From contig CAZLQF010000023.1 of assembly GCA_964561545.1 (NCBI GenBank), forward strand, positions 1 to 41,328: a stretch of 41,328 bases of DNA, in the 5' to 3' direction. The notes below the pieces were generated by a model, which saw nothing but the letters and a program-made list of their open reading frames with translations, was not told where the DNA came from and made no database searches. This DNA comes from CAZLQF01 sp964561545. GTDB lineage: Bacteria; Bacteroidota; Bacteroidia; CAILMK01; CAYYUA01. Shown here in pieces: positions 26,163 through 35,001 of this stretch. Numbering within the stretch: the stretch's first letter is position 1; the number at the start of each line of letters is the position of its first letter. A program made the position numbers and the translations under genes.

Positions 26163-28184
26163 TTAATAATTCAAAAGTTCATTTAATTTCTCCTCCAGCC
26201 TGCTTTTAGCAAGGAACTGCTCTTCAAGCTCTGGCGCAAAAGGTACGGGCGTATCTAAAGAAGATACCCGGATAACCGGACCATCCAGATATTCAAAACA
26301 ATGCTCGGCAATGTAGGAAGCAAGCTCACCTCCAAAACCTCCTGTATGAACTGCTTCATGAAACACCAAAGCCTTGTTGGTCTTTTGGATGCTTGCCTCG
26401 ACCATGGCCTTATCCCAGGGTAGCAAACTTCGCAAATCGATCAACTCGATGGAAGCATCCCCAAACTTTTCATTGATAATTTCCTGGGCCCATTGGACGC
26501 CTGCACCATAAGTTATAACGCTAAGGTCGTGGCCTTCCTGTACTTGACGTGCTTTTCCAATTTCCACCGTAAAGTAATCCTCATATACCTCTTCCGTAGC
26601 ACCTCTATACAAGAATTTGTGCTCATAATACATAACCGGGTTCGGATCTTCAATGGCTGCAGTCAGCAAGCCTTTGGCATCCATTGGGGTGGCTGGATAC
26701 ACTACTTTCAAACCTGGTGTATGCGTAAACCAGGCCTCTGTAGATTGCGAATGAAAAGGACCGGCTGCCACACCGCCTCCAGCTGGCATTCTAACCACCA
26801 CATCGGCATTTTGGCCCCAGCGATAGTGAACCTTCGCCAGATTGTTCACGATTTGATTGAAGCCCATGGTTACAAAATCAGAAAACTGCATTTCAATGAC
26901 CGACTTGTAACCTTTGACTGACAGGCCTAAGCCCATGCCAAGAATGGCAGACTCACAAAGCGGGGTATTGCGAACACGTTCTTTGCCAAATTTATCAACA
27001 AAGCCCTGCGTCACCTTAAAAACACCTCCGTACTCAGCTACGTCCTGGCCCATGACGATCAGGTTGTCAAATTGCTCCATGCCTTGGTAAAGGCCCTCTG
27101 ATACAGCATCAATGTACCGCTTTTCTTGTTGCTGATCAGTAGATGGCTTGTATACAAAATCATGCTTATTGGTTATGGCTGTATTTTCATTGCTGGCAGG
27201 TGTATGATACCGGTAAACATCATTGAGCTCTTTTTGGAGATCAGGTTGGACCACCGGCTGGGCATAAGCTTCTTTTAATCCTTCATCGATCGCTTTTTTT
27301 AAATCATCTCGGTAAGATTGGATCGTGGATTCTGATAGGATATCCTCTTCAAGGAGGTGTTTTTCAAAGTTGTCGATGGGATCCTTTTGGCCCCATTCCT
27401 CAAATAGCTCATCCGGTACATATTTGGTGCCCGATGCTTCTTCATGGCCGCGCATTCTAAAAGTTTTACATTCTATCAGTACGGGATGAGGGTTTTGCCG
27501 TATATCCTGGGCTACGCTGCCGACCGTTTTATAAACCTCCAAAACATTGTTGCCGTCTATGATGTGGCTTTCCATGCCGTACCCAGTAGCACGGTCTGCC
27601 AAATGCTCACAATTGTATTGCTCATTGATGGGTGTAGAAAGCCCATAAATATTGTTTTCGATAAGAAATATGACCGGTAAGTCCCAAACAGAAGCCACGT
27701 TCAATGCCTCATGAAAATCTCCCTCACTAGTGCCACCATCTCCTGTAAACACCAAAGTGGCCCTGCCATTTCTGCTAAGCTGGCAAGCCTGGGCAATGCC
27801 ATTTGCTACAGCCATTTGGGGTCCCAAATGCGAGATCATACCAAAAATATGGTAGTCATTGGTACCAAAGTGAAAGCTGCGATCCCTGCCGTTGGTAAAT
27901 CCGTTTTCCTTACCCTGGAACTGCTCAAAAAGTTTTTCAAGGGGTATACCTCGAGTTGTAAATACGCCCAGGTTCCGGATCAAAGGAAGGATGTATTCAT
28001 CCTGCTCCATGGCAGAGGTAACTCCTACAGCAACGCCTTCCTGGCCAATGCCTGAAAACCATTTGCTGATCTTGCCCTTGCGCAGTTGTACCAGCATTTT
28101 TTCTTCCACCATGCGCGGCAGGAGCATGCGCTTGTAAAGGGTTTTTAATTGATCAACAGATATATCAACTTTTGAGAATTCCAT
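26163..28184 (-). CDS. Fused E1 alpha/beta component of a 2-oxoacid (branched-chain type) dehydrogenase
   Basis: 673 residues joining both E1 subunits. The alpha half (1 to about 330) has the TPP motif GDGGTSEGDFHEAL (148-161) to IENN (175-178) and MRGHEEASG; the beta half from about 357 has NLIVMGQDVAEYGGVF, NTPLCESAILGMGLG, RMPAGGG and FHEAVHTGGFGGE. This head-to-tail fusion is characteristic of Bacteroidota 2-oxoisovalerate dehydrogenases, which decarboxylate branched-chain 2-oxoacids and pass the acyl group to lipoyl E2. E2 and E3 are not in the window, so pyruvate is not strictly excluded as substrate. The gene begins the operon that continues with NUDIX. Confidence 0.93.
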   Translation of the reverse strand: MEFSKVDISVDQLKTLYKRMLLPRMVEEKMLVQLRKGKISKWFSGIGQEGVAVGVTSAMEQDEYILPLIRNLGVFTTRGIPLEKLFEQFQGKENGFTNGRDRSFHFGTNDYHIFGMISHLGPQMAVANGIAQACQLSRNGRATLVFTGDGGTSEGDFHEALNVASVWDLPVIFLIENNIYGLSTPINEQYNCEHLADRATGYGMESHIIDGNNVLEVYKTVGSVAQDIRQNPHPVLIECKTFRMRGHEEASGTKYVPDELFEEWGQKDPIDNFEKHLLEEDILSESTIQSYRDDLKKAIDEGLKEAYAQPVVQPDLQKELNDVYRYHTPASNENTAITNKHDFVYKPSTDQQQEKRYIDAVSEGLYQGMEQFDNLIVMGQDVAEYGGVFKVTQGFVDKFGKERVRNTPLCESAILGMGLGLSVKGYKSVIEMQFSDFVTMGFNQIVNNLAKVHYRWGQNADVVVRMPAGGGVAAGPFHSQSTEAWFTHTPGLKVVYPATPMDAKGLLTAAIEDPNPVMYYEHKFLYRGATEEVYEDYFTVEIGKARQVQEGHDLSVITYGAGVQWAQEIINEKFGDASIELIDLRSLLPWDKAMVEASIQKTNKALVFHEAVHTGGFGGELASYIAEHCFEYLDGPVIRVSSLDTPVPFAPELEEQFLAKSRLEEKLNELLNY

Positions 28185-28220
28185 TTACTTGCTAAGTTCA
28201 TCTTTATGCATAATAGACCG

Positions 28221-28228
28221 CAAAATTA
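28221..28228 (-). promoter_or_regulatory. Candidate -7 box of the E1 alpha/beta gene
   Basis: TAATTTTG on the minus strand matches TAnnTTTG exactly, 36 bp before the ATG at 28184. The position expected for -33 reads CTG/TTT rather than TTTG. Confidence 0.45.
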
Positions 28229-28344
28229 GGGAAGATTGTTTTAAACAGTAAATTAAGGTCTGTTACAAGGGATTTGAACTTTTTAAGGGATTTTAGACTT
28301 CTAACGCACAGCCAATGCATTTTGTTGACCATTTTTCAAAAAGC

Positions 28345-29223
28345 TCATCCTTGAACCAATAATGCATTGACCAGCATAAAAATACCTACTGTTACAAAAA
28401 CACCGGCAATGAAAAGCTTCATATAGTCTTGGTTTACGCGCTTCTGTACCCAAGGGCCGATTTGGCCTCCAATAATGACCCCCGGAACCGTGAAAAGAAC
28501 AATGAATCCCACTTTGTTTACAGTAGCACCATCCGCATGCTGTGCAAAATTCACGGCATGGGTTATAGAAGCAAGCAAAATGGTGACCACCACAACAAAT
28601 ATGGATGAAGCCACCGCTACCCTGGTAGGAACACGACATTGAGCCACCAAACGGTATTCCAGAACCTCCGCCAACCCAACGGAAATAAGCCCGATGAAAA
28701 AGCCCCCAATAGAGGCGAACAAACGCCCCAACCACCTATTTTTAATGGTATAGTAGTAAACATTCCCTTCTTTATCAACAAGGCAGGAATTATGCCGGTC
28801 AGGTTGAGCGTCTGATAGTTCCGCCTTCAATGCTTCCCGTTCCCGTTTTTCATTGCGGTAAGCCACATAAAGTTGGGAGCCAATTACCATAATGCCAACG
28901 CCAAAAATGGTTTTTACCACGGTATCGGGAAATGATTCCGCAAACAAAGAACCGATAATGGCCAAAGGAACAGAAACCACCAAAAGGTTCATACCCAGTT
29001 TGTAATCAATAAGTTTGGCTTTAACATACGCATAAAGACCCGAGGAAAAGCCAAACAGCTCAGTGACCAGGGCTGCTCCAACGGCCGTTGGAGGAGACAA
29101 ATTCAACCCAACCATAAACAAAGGCGAGAAAAAGACGGCCCCGCCAATACCCGTTGACATAGCAATCGTGGCAATTAAAACAGAGATCGGGAGTAAATAC
29201 CAAAAATCTAAAAAGCCCTCCAT
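28345..29223 (-). CDS. TauE/SafE (TSUP) family permease
   Basis: 292 residues with about eight hydrophobic segments in two halves, separated by a charged cytoplasmic loop (about 125-160, with NEKREREALKAELSDAQ). Conserved family phrases are STGIGGAVFFSPLFMVGL and TAVGAALVTELFGFSSG in the first half and GEVLEY-like LAEVLEYRLVAQCRVPTRVAV plus VPGVIIGGQIGPWV in the second. The family exports or imports sulfite, sulfoacetate and other anions; the substrate cannot be read. It stands alone between the E1 gene and the divergent cyclase, with its own -7 box. Confidence 0.88.
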   Translation of the reverse strand: MEGFLDFWYLLPISVLIATIAMSTGIGGAVFFSPLFMVGLNLSPPTAVGAALVTELFGFSSGLYAYVKAKLIDYKLGMNLLVVSVPLAIIGSLFAESFPDTVVKTIFGVGIMVIGSQLYVAYRNEKREREALKAELSDAQPDRHNSCLVDKEGNVYYYTIKNRWLGRLFASIGGFFIGLISVGLAEVLEYRLVAQCRVPTRVAVASSIFVVVVTILLASITHAVNFAQHADGATVNKVGFIVLFTVPGVIIGGQIGPWVQKRVNQDYMKLFIAGVFVTVGIFMLVNALLVQG

Positions 29224-29245
29224 AAATCAATATGCCTTTCCACAC

Positions 29246-29253
29246 CAAAATTA
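29246..29253 (-). promoter_or_regulatory. Candidate -7 box of the TauE/SafE gene
   Basis: TAATTTTG on the minus strand matches TAnnTTTG exactly, 22 bp before the ATG at 29223. No TTTG is visible at the expected upstream distance. Confidence 0.42.
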
Positions 29254-29465
29254 AAAATGCTATTCCATTAATAAGCGGATTTTCCTTCAGCGGATTTTCG
29301 GTTTGTCAGAAAAAAGACAAGCAAAATAAGGTAGTAAGACCAATTTCCTCTCAATAGTGATATTCCAAATCACCCACTTATCTCAGAATGCCCGTAAAAT
29401 TTACTTTTTATACTTACAGGTTCATCCATTCAAAAGATTATGTATAGACCGCGACGGAGCTAAAG

Positions 29466-29473
29466 TATTTTTG
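29466..29473 (+). promoter_or_regulatory. Candidate -7 box of the cyclase gene
   Basis: TATTTTTG fits TAnnTTTG exactly and ends 27 bp before the ATG at 29501. In AT-rich DNA this alone is weak evidence. Confidence 0.3.
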
Positions 29474-29500
29474 AATTTGCTTGATTTTTAAAAAAAGCTC

Positions 29501-30153
29501 ATGAATCATTCAACATGGATAGACATTGGTTATGCCATCAAAAACAATATGATCAGCTTTCCAGGTGATCCCGAACCGGTAATCAGTAATTTGGAAAGCA
29601 TTGACCAAGGTGATCATGCGAATGTCGCATTGTTGAAGATGAGTGCCCACACGGGTACCCATGTGGATGCTCTCCTTCATTTTGATAACAAGGGGAAGGC
29701 CATCTCGCAAGTACCGATGGATGTAAAAACCGGCAGGTCTATACTTTTGAAATCGATAACCTTGATAAAATTACGTTGGAAGATCTTCAAAATGCGAAAA
29801 ACCGCGTTGGTAAGATTAAACAAGGAGACAAGTTGTTTTGCAAAAACCTTCATTCTTCCACAGATTGGCGGGATCAACCGTTTAATGACAACCATGTTCA
29901 TTATGCCCTGGATGCTATTTCCTATTTAATCAATAAAGAAGTTAAGCTGGTGGAGATCGATTATTTAAGCATTGGGCATCCGGATGAAGAAGTGGAAGCC
30001 CACCTCAAATTTTTAGGAAATGAAGTTTGGATCGTTGAAGGATTGGATATGCGGAATGTCAAAGAAGGCATTTATGACATGATTTGTCAGCAAGTTAAAA
30101 TAGAAGGAGCTGATGGAGCGCCCGCTTCGGCTTTAATTAAGCCATTCGGTTAA
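29501..30153 (+). pseudogene. Cyclase/kynurenine-formamidase-like metal hydrolase with one frameshift
   Basis: Two overlapping frames make one cyclase-family (PF04199) protein of about 217 residues. The first holds WIDIGYAIKNNMISFPGDPEP and the metal motif HTGTHVDALLHF (family HxGTHxDxPxH); the second holds ITLEDLQNAKNR, VKLVEIDYLSIGHPDEEV, VWIVEGLDM and ADGAPASALI. The join is at GG 29736-29737: one additional G there would restore GRVYTFEIDNLDKITLEDL. No other damage is seen and the metal ligands are intact, so this is either a very recent pseudogene or an error in a G run. Members hydrolyse amides or lactones such as N-formylkynurenine. It stands alone upstream of the cryptochrome gene. 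Confidence 0.85.
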
Positions 30154-30460
30154 TGGGCTCCCATGCTAAATCCCGGAAATTCATTAAAACTTAAACACCA
30201 ATTAGCCAAAATTTTTGCAGTGGTTACCATTAGTTTTTTCGGAAATACTTAATTTTTAATAACAGAGGTTTTTATTGCATGGGCAATTTTAGTTGGTACT
30301 TCAGTTCTACTACTTCAAAAGCTGTAACCTCTTTTTATGGTTAAGCCGTTCCTATTTCTTAAGGATGAACCTTAAGCCTCCATTTACCTGACTTTGAACA
30401 ATTTCTCATCTAATTTTTTTAATTCCTTAGGTTTATATCTACCAACTAAGCGCGGATGCT
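30154..30460. other. Intergenic region upstream of cryptochrome
   Basis: No gene was seen. AGAGGTT at 30264 and AACCTCT at 30326 can pair across about 55 nt and are followed by five T, so a structured leader or weak terminator after the cyclase gene is possible. The cryptochrome promoter should lie here; I could not place a -7 box. Confidence 0.35.
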
Positions 30461-31864
30461 ATGCATACTTGTCTCATCTGGTTAAGAAACGATTTGAGAG
30501 TCCATGACAATCCTGCCTTGTTTTTTGGGGTCAAAAATTATGATCAAGTCCTACCGGTATACATCATTGATCCGGAGGAATGGAAAATCGATGCTTTTGG
30601 CCATTCAAAAACCGGGTCTTTTCGGACCCGATTTTTGTTGGAATCACTTCAGGATTTAAGGAGCAAGCTCAAACAACTTGGAGGGGATTTACTTATTCTT
30701 CAAGGGGCAAAAGAAAAATTGATTCCGGAATTGGTGCAGACCTATGAAGCCGATGGGGTCTATACATCTAAAGGGATAGCTTATGATGAATGGCATCGGG
30801 AACAACGGATTAGAGAAAACCTTAATGGCCAATTTCATTGTTTTCGCCAGGAGACGCTTTTTCATCCTGAAGATGTGCCCTTTGATCCTGATCGTGCTCC
30901 AGATGTATTCACCCAATTCCGTAAGCAGTGTGAAGCTCATGCCTCAATAAGAAAACCCTTCCCAATACCTGAAAATATTAATGTACCGCTTATCAAAGAG
31001 CCTGGAACCATTCCCGGATGCCATGATGTAGGGGTGTCACATCCTAAGGATGACGCCAGAGGAGTTTTGAAATTTAAAGGTGGGGAATCAGCCGGCCTGG
31101 AGCGCCTGAAGTATTACCTGTGGCAAACCGATTGTATAGCAAGTTATAAAAAAACCCGCAATGGTTTAATAGGAGGCGATTACAGCTCCAAGTTGGCTCC
31201 TTGGTTGGCCAATGGCTCCATCTCTCCGCGCTTTGTTTACAATGAAATAAAAAATTATGAAGAGGAACGGGTTCAAAATAAAAGCACTTATTGGTTGGTT
31301 TTTGAGTTGATCTGGCGGGACTATTTTAGATTCTTAACCTGGCGTTATGGCAATCGCCTATTTTACCTTTCAGGCTTATGGAACGTCCAAAAATCCTGGG
31401 ATCAAGATCCTGACTCCTTAAAGAAATGGAAAGCCGGCAAGACTGGCATTCCTTTTATAGACGCCAATATGCGGGAACTTTATTTTACGGGTTATATGAG
31501 TAACCGAGGACGTCAAAACGTGGCTTCCTTTTTAGCTAAGGACCTTAATATAGATTGGCGGATAGGCGCTAGTTGGTTTGAGTCATTGCTGTTGGATTAT
31601 GACGTATACAGCAATTGGGGCAATTGGAATTACAATGCTGGTGTAGGTGGGGATCCCCGTAAAGACCGTTTTTTCAACATCATCCTTCAAGCCAAAAAAT
31701 ATGATCCAAAGGCCGAATTCATCAAATTATGGGTTCCTGAATTGGCCCATTTGGACGCGGATGTTATTCACGATTGGCATGCTTTGCCCAGATCCGAGCA
31801 GAAAAAACTGGCCCCGGACTACTATGCTCCACTTATCGTCAATGAAAGATGGATGAAATTTTAA
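30461..31864 (+). CDS. Cryptochrome-DASH / photolyase-family flavoprotein
   Basis: 467 residues. The N-terminal photolyase alpha/beta domain begins IWLRNDLRVHDNPAL and has the cry-DASH phrase SKTGSFRTRFLLESL (residues 50-64). The FAD domain carries KLAPWLANGSISPR, YWLVFELIWRDYFRF, GIPFIDANMRELYFTGYMSN-type helix, GRQNVASFLAKDL, and DYDVYSNWGNWNYNAGVG with GDPRKDRFFN. These end motifs identify the DASH group, which repairs UV dimers in single-stranded or looped DNA and may act as a blue-light sensor. Length is typical. Its stop is only 10 bp from the end of the convergent decayed GDCCVxC gene. No carotenoid or other photolyase gene is nearby. Confidence 0.93.
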   Translation: MHTCLIWLRNDLRVHDNPALFFGVKNYDQVLPVYIIDPEEWKIDAFGHSKTGSFRTRFLLESLQDLRSKLKQLGGDLLILQGAKEKLIPELVQTYEADGVYTSKGIAYDEWHREQRIRENLNGQFHCFRQETLFHPEDVPFDPDRAPDVFTQFRKQCEAHASIRKPFPIPENINVPLIKEPGTIPGCHDVGVSHPKDDARGVLKFKGGESAGLERLKYYLWQTDCIASYKKTRNGLIGGDYSSKLAPWLANGSISPRFVYNEIKNYEEERVQNKSTYWLVFELIWRDYFRFLTWRYGNRLFYLSGLWNVQKSWDQDPDSLKKWKAGKTGIPFIDANMRELYFTGYMSNRGRQNVASFLAKDLNIDWRIGASWFESLLLDYDVYSNWGNWNYNAGVGGDPRKDRFFNIILQAKKYDPKAEFIKLWVPELAHLDADVIHDWHALPRSEQKKLAPDYYAPLIVNERWMKF

Positions 31865-31873
31865 AGAAGCTAT

Positions 31874-32091
31874 TCAACAATGGTTTTTCCCTTTCACCTG
31901 CACAGGCGGGCAATTCATATTCCCGTAGGAGCAGGATACCCAGCAATTACCACGCTTTGGCTTTAGGCTCTTATGACAGTTTTTACAATCGTAAAATACT
32001 GACAGGTATACTCCGGCATTTGCTATTCCTTTTGATGCCCAAAATTGGGACAAGTGATATTGGAAGTGTATTGAATGGTTTTTTCCGTCAT
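31874..32091 (-). pseudogene. Decayed GDCCVxC-domain (seleno)protein gene
   Basis: The minus strand from ATG 32091 reads NITCPNFGHQKE, a TAG stop (32022-32024), then QMPEYTCQYF. One base lost in the T run at about 31993 shifts to the frame YDCKNCHKSLKPKRGNCWV, SCSYGNMNCPPVQ, ending TGA 31874. The family pattern is TCPxCGHxxxExMP, CxxFYxCxxC, LKPKxGDCCVFCSYGxxxCPPxQ. Relative to it the second Cys of the first pair is Phe, Cys-Cys has become Cys-Trp, and Phe is Ser, plus one nonsense and one frameshift. Intact members are about 70 residues, small metal- or thiol-binding proteins often near heavy-metal resistance genes. No intact copy or mer gene is seen here. Confidence 0.8.
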
Positions 32092-32097
32092 AACTGA

Positions 32098-32527
32098 TCT
32101 TAGTGGGTTAGTGTTTTAAAAGTTTCCTACCTGTTTGTATGAGCTCAAATTTTGGAAGAACAGTTTTTTCCGCTTAAATCTGATTGACATCTTAAAAACG
32201 CGAATGCACAGTTGGTAAATCATAACATGCAGCTATTTCCACTCTATTATTTGCTTATTAAGGTTAAAACTTAAATACTAATCCGCTCGCCTAAAATAAC
32301 CTCTTACTTAAATATTTAGAATAAAACTGCTCTTAATAGTAAATTATTAGAATTAACTGTTTAAGCAATACTCGTTTATTATCATACCAATTTCATCCTT
32401 GCTAACCTTTCAAAATGTAAGTCTTTCGCCATTAAAAACTACTGGTTTCCAAAGCTTTGAGGGTATTTGTTACGGGTATTCCCCTTTTCTTACAAAACCT
32501 TTATACGCTTACTTTAAAAAACCAAAC
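32098..32527. other. AT-rich intergenic region between convergent or unrelated genes
   Basis: No gene was recognised. It would contain the promoter of the decayed GDCCVxC gene near its left end and the 3' flank of the GH113-like gene at its right end. Short open frames here, including one that runs antisense into the glycosidase gene, have no protein-like pattern. Confidence 0.4.
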
Positions 32528-33556
32528 TTATTCCCCGTTCAAGTAAAATTTTCGTATAAGGTTTTCTGCCGGCTTGTTCTGTGGGGTGTAGCGGTTATTA
32601 TCGGAACCACCCGCATTGGAGTGGTCTGCATGCCATTTCCATAAAAAGCCGCCTTGAAACCAGGATTGTTGCCAGACTTGTTGAAAGAGCATTTGATAGC
32701 CTTTTTGCTGTACCTGCATGTTGACAAGAGTAGGATCTTGACGGCCGCCTTCCCATGGCTGAACCAAAGCACCTTGCTTACTGCAATAACCAAATTCCCC
32801 GAATATCACCGGTTTATTGTAAGCCAGGTGCATTCGTTTAAGGCTGGCCAGGTATGGCTTCCAGCCTTTGGCAATGGTTGCTTCAGAAGGTTGGCTTTCA
32901 TCTGTAAGCGGGAAATACCCACTGACGCTGATGTAATCCAATTGATCCCAAAAAGATACGTGCTTAAAGTTGTCCCAATTGGCTTGGTAAGTAAGCTTCC
33001 CCTCGTAGACCTTTTTAACTTGTTTGATCAAGGAGCGCCAGAATTGAGGCTTATCCCTAACGATTTGTTTGCATTCCGTACCAATGGTCAGGATTTTCAC
33101 ATCCATTTGCTGAGCCATTCGAGCAAAGCGCAAAATGTAATTGGAATAAGTTTCCTGCCATGTTTGCCAAGCTGATTCCTTCTTGAACGTAAGGTTGCCA
33201 GGCCATCCGCTTCCCCCTATCCAAAGGTGTGGCTTAAGCATAACTTTCAGGCCTTTTGCTTTTGCATATTGGATGGTTTGGCGAGCGCCTTCCAAAGTTT
33301 CGCCCCACCACTGCTTATTGTAATCGTAATTGACTTTAGGCTTCCCTTCACGGCAAAAGGCATAGGGAATGACGGCCACGTAGTTGGCGCCTAATTGTTT
33401 GATGGGTTCAAATGGGTTGCTGGTAAGTTCTTGCCTGGGTGCTACAAAGCAGACGCCTTTCATGGTTTTCAAGTGCTCGGCTGTATCTGGTGGGCTGGTC
33501 TTAGCATATATTGGAAGGGCCATCCATATGCTAACCCACGCAATTATCCGTTTCAT
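32528..33556 (-). CDS. Exported glycoside hydrolase, GH113-like TIM barrel
   Basis: 342 residues with a signal peptide (MKRIIAWVSIWMALPIYA). The barrel has LGANYVAVIPYAF (55-67), KGLKVMLKPHLWIGGSGW (101-118), the proposed acid/base Glu E161 in TIGTECKQ, DYISVSGYFPL (207-217) and the proposed nucleophile E254 in VIFGEFGYCS, followed near the C-terminus by GGFLWKWHAD. Strand order and the two glutamates about 93 residues apart fit clan GH-A and family GH113 (beta-mannanase-like). The actual sugar substrate is unknown. No SusC/SusD or other polysaccharide-locus genes are near, so it seems to act alone in the periplasm or outside. Confidence 0.78.
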   Translation of the reverse strand: MKRIIAWVSIWMALPIYAKTSPPDTAEHLKTMKGVCFVAPRQELTSNPFEPIKQLGANYVAVIPYAFCREGKPKVNYDYNKQWWGETLEGARQTIQYAKAKGLKVMLKPHLWIGGSGWPGNLTFKKESAWQTWQETYSNYILRFARMAQQMDVKILTIGTECKQIVRDKPQFWRSLIKQVKKVYEGKLTYQANWDNFKHVSFWDQLDYISVSGYFPLTDESQPSEATIAKGWKPYLASLKRMHLAYNKPVIFGEFGYCSKQGALVQPWEGGRQDPTLVNMQVQQKGYQMLFQQVWQQSWFQGGFLWKWHADHSNAGGSDNNRYTPQNKPAENLIRKFYLNGE

Positions 33557-33683
33557 TGATCAAATGAAAGTTTTTTCAAAAGGCGGTTAAATTAATTATT
33601 TCAGCTTCCTGTCCCTTTCTTATGCTAATTTTAAATTTCACTTAAGCTTATCAAATAAAAAGCGGCAAAATGCGTGCTCAACA

Positions 33684-34454
33684 TTAAAAGCGTAAGTGCT
33701 TAACGGTTTCCCCTTTGTTGATCAATTGCTTGAGCGAGTCAATGCCGATTTGCAGGTGATCCCGCGTGTAGTTTTGTTTGGCTTCCCGGTCGGTCTGCGA
33801 GGTTTTAACCCCTTCTGGCACCATAGGTTGATCGGTCACCAGTAACAAAGAACCAGCTGGAATCTTGTTAACAAAGGCCGTGGTAAAAAGCGTAGCGGTT
33901 TCCATATCAATGGCCATGCAGCGGATCTTGCGCAAGTATTTTTTAAATTCTTCATCGTGTTCCCATACCCTGCGGTTGGTGGTGTAAACCGTGCCCGTCC
34001 AATAGTCCTGTTCGTGATCCCTGATGGTAGTAGAGATCGCCTTTTGGAGAGCAAAGGCTGGCAAAGCAGGAACCTCAGGCGGCATGAAGTCGTCCGATGT
34101 ACCTTCACCCCTGATCGCTGCGATGGGAAGGATCAAGTCGCCCACGCTGTTTTTACGTTTCAACCCCCCGCATTTACCGAGGAACAAGCATGCACTTGGC
34201 TGAATAGCGGTCAGCAAATCCATGGCAGTAGCGGCATTGGCACTTCCCATGCCAAAATTGATAATCGTGATCCCTTCTGATGTAGCATTGAGCATTGGGC
34301 AGTTAGAGCCGTAGACCTCAACGTTGTGCCACTCAGCAAAAAGCTCCACGTAATAATCAAAGTTGACAAGCAGAACGTACTTGCCGAAATCTTCGAGGTT
34401 CAAGCCGGTATAGCGGGGTAGCCAGTCGGTAACAATTTCTTTTTTGGTATCCAT
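33684..34454 (-). CDS. amn: AMP nucleosidase, short Bacteroidota form
   Basis: 256 residues from ATG 34454. It belongs to the PNP/UDP phosphorylase fold and would split AMP into adenine and ribose-5-phosphate. Seen: TDWLPRYTGLNL near the start, IINFGMGSANAAT (nucleoside/phosphate loop), LFLGKCGGLKRKN, IRGEGTSDDFMPPEVPALP, CMAIDMETATLFTTAF (base-binding Met-Glu) and LLVTDQPMVPEGVK. The large N-terminal regulatory domain of E. coli Amn is absent, as is usual in this phylum. A TTG three codons upstream lies inside the promoter -7 box and is not a plausible start. It stands alone, 127 bp before the GH113-like gene. Confidence 0.9.
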   Translation of the reverse strand: MDTKKEIVTDWLPRYTGLNLEDFGKYVLLVNFDYYVELFAEWHNVEVYGSNCPMLNATSEGITIINFGMGSANAATAMDLLTAIQPSACLFLGKCGGLKRKNSVGDLILPIAAIRGEGTSDDFMPPEVPALPAFALQKAISTTIRDHEQDYWTGTVYTTNRRVWEHDEEFKKYLRKIRCMAIDMETATLFTTAFVNKIPAGSLLLVTDQPMVPEGVKTSQTDREAKQNYTRDHLQIGIDSLKQLINKGETVKHLRF

Positions 34455-34460
34455 ATGGCT

Positions 34461-34468
34461 CAAAAGTA
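34461..34468 (-). promoter_or_regulatory. Candidate -7 box of amn
   Basis: TACTTTTG on the minus strand matches TAnnTTTG exactly and ends 6 bases before the ATG at 34454, so the transcript would be leaderless or nearly so. No TTTG at 19-21 bp upstream. Confidence 0.42.
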
Positions 34469-34951
34469 AAGCATTTTTGACATTTTTAAGAGTAAGCAGG
34501 GATCAGAAAATTTAAGGAAGAACTAGGACCAAAAGCTATCTTGATTTGCAATTTCAATTTATAGCGTATAAAGCCTCAAAATCCGATAAAGTTAAGCGTT
34601 TGGATTAAAAGTTCTAAAGCACTGGTGGCTTTTCCTAAGTATTTTTGCTGTGATGCCTCCAAAACACTTTGCATGGCCAAAGGAAATGCTTTAGGCTTCG
34701 CTGTCTTTTGATGTTTCGGGTTTATCAGTTAATGGGTTTAAAATTTAAAAGCTATTTCACATTTATTGGTTGGTCACAATACTTCGAATAAGTCATAAAA
34801 AGGACCTTGAATAACGTATAATTAAATCGGCTCAAAAATCACCCCCCTCCCCCATCTACCTCAATCTATTCGGACTTTACGGTTCCAATCTTTACTTCGT
34901 TGGAAAAAATCGATTGAATTACGACAATTTTGATTGAACTGTTAATAAGGG
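34469..34951. other. Intergenic region between divergent amn and Asp-box repeat gene
   Basis: No open frame with recognisable content in about 480 bp. A pyrimidine-rich stretch (CACCCCCCTCCCCC near 34839) stands out. Promoter elements of the two flanking genes lie at its edges and are listed separately. Confidence 0.4.
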
Positions 34952-34982
34952 TTTGTTTTAATAAACCATTCCCCTAACTTTA
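34952..34982 (+). promoter_or_regulatory. Promoter of the Asp-box repeat gene
   Basis: TTTG at 34952-34955, a 19-bp spacer, and TAACTTTA at 34975-34982 fit the Bacteroidota consensus TTTG-N19-TAnnTTTG, with one mismatch at the last base. Transcription would start about 12 nt before the ATG at 35002. Confidence 0.6.
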
Positions 34983-35001
34983 ACCCCAAAATTTTGCAAC
35001 A

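Noticed and set aside
28301..28735. Open frame of 144 codons on the minus strand overlapping the TauE/SafE gene
   Set aside because: It lies in another frame of the permease, is rich in Cys, Gly and His in a non-protein-like way, and the permease frame has clear family motifs.
29274..29300. Direct repeat AGCGGATTTTC in the gap between TauE/SafE and cyclase genes
   Set aside because: Only two copies of 11 bp, explained by local duplication; no associated element.
31849..32097. Plus-strand frame of 82 codons following cryptochrome
   Set aside because: It is the shadow of the decayed GDCCVxC gene on the opposite strand and also overlaps the cryptochrome stop.
32654..33175. Open frame of 173 codons on the plus strand
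   Set aside because: It is antisense to the GH113-like gene, which has a signal peptide and catalytic residues.
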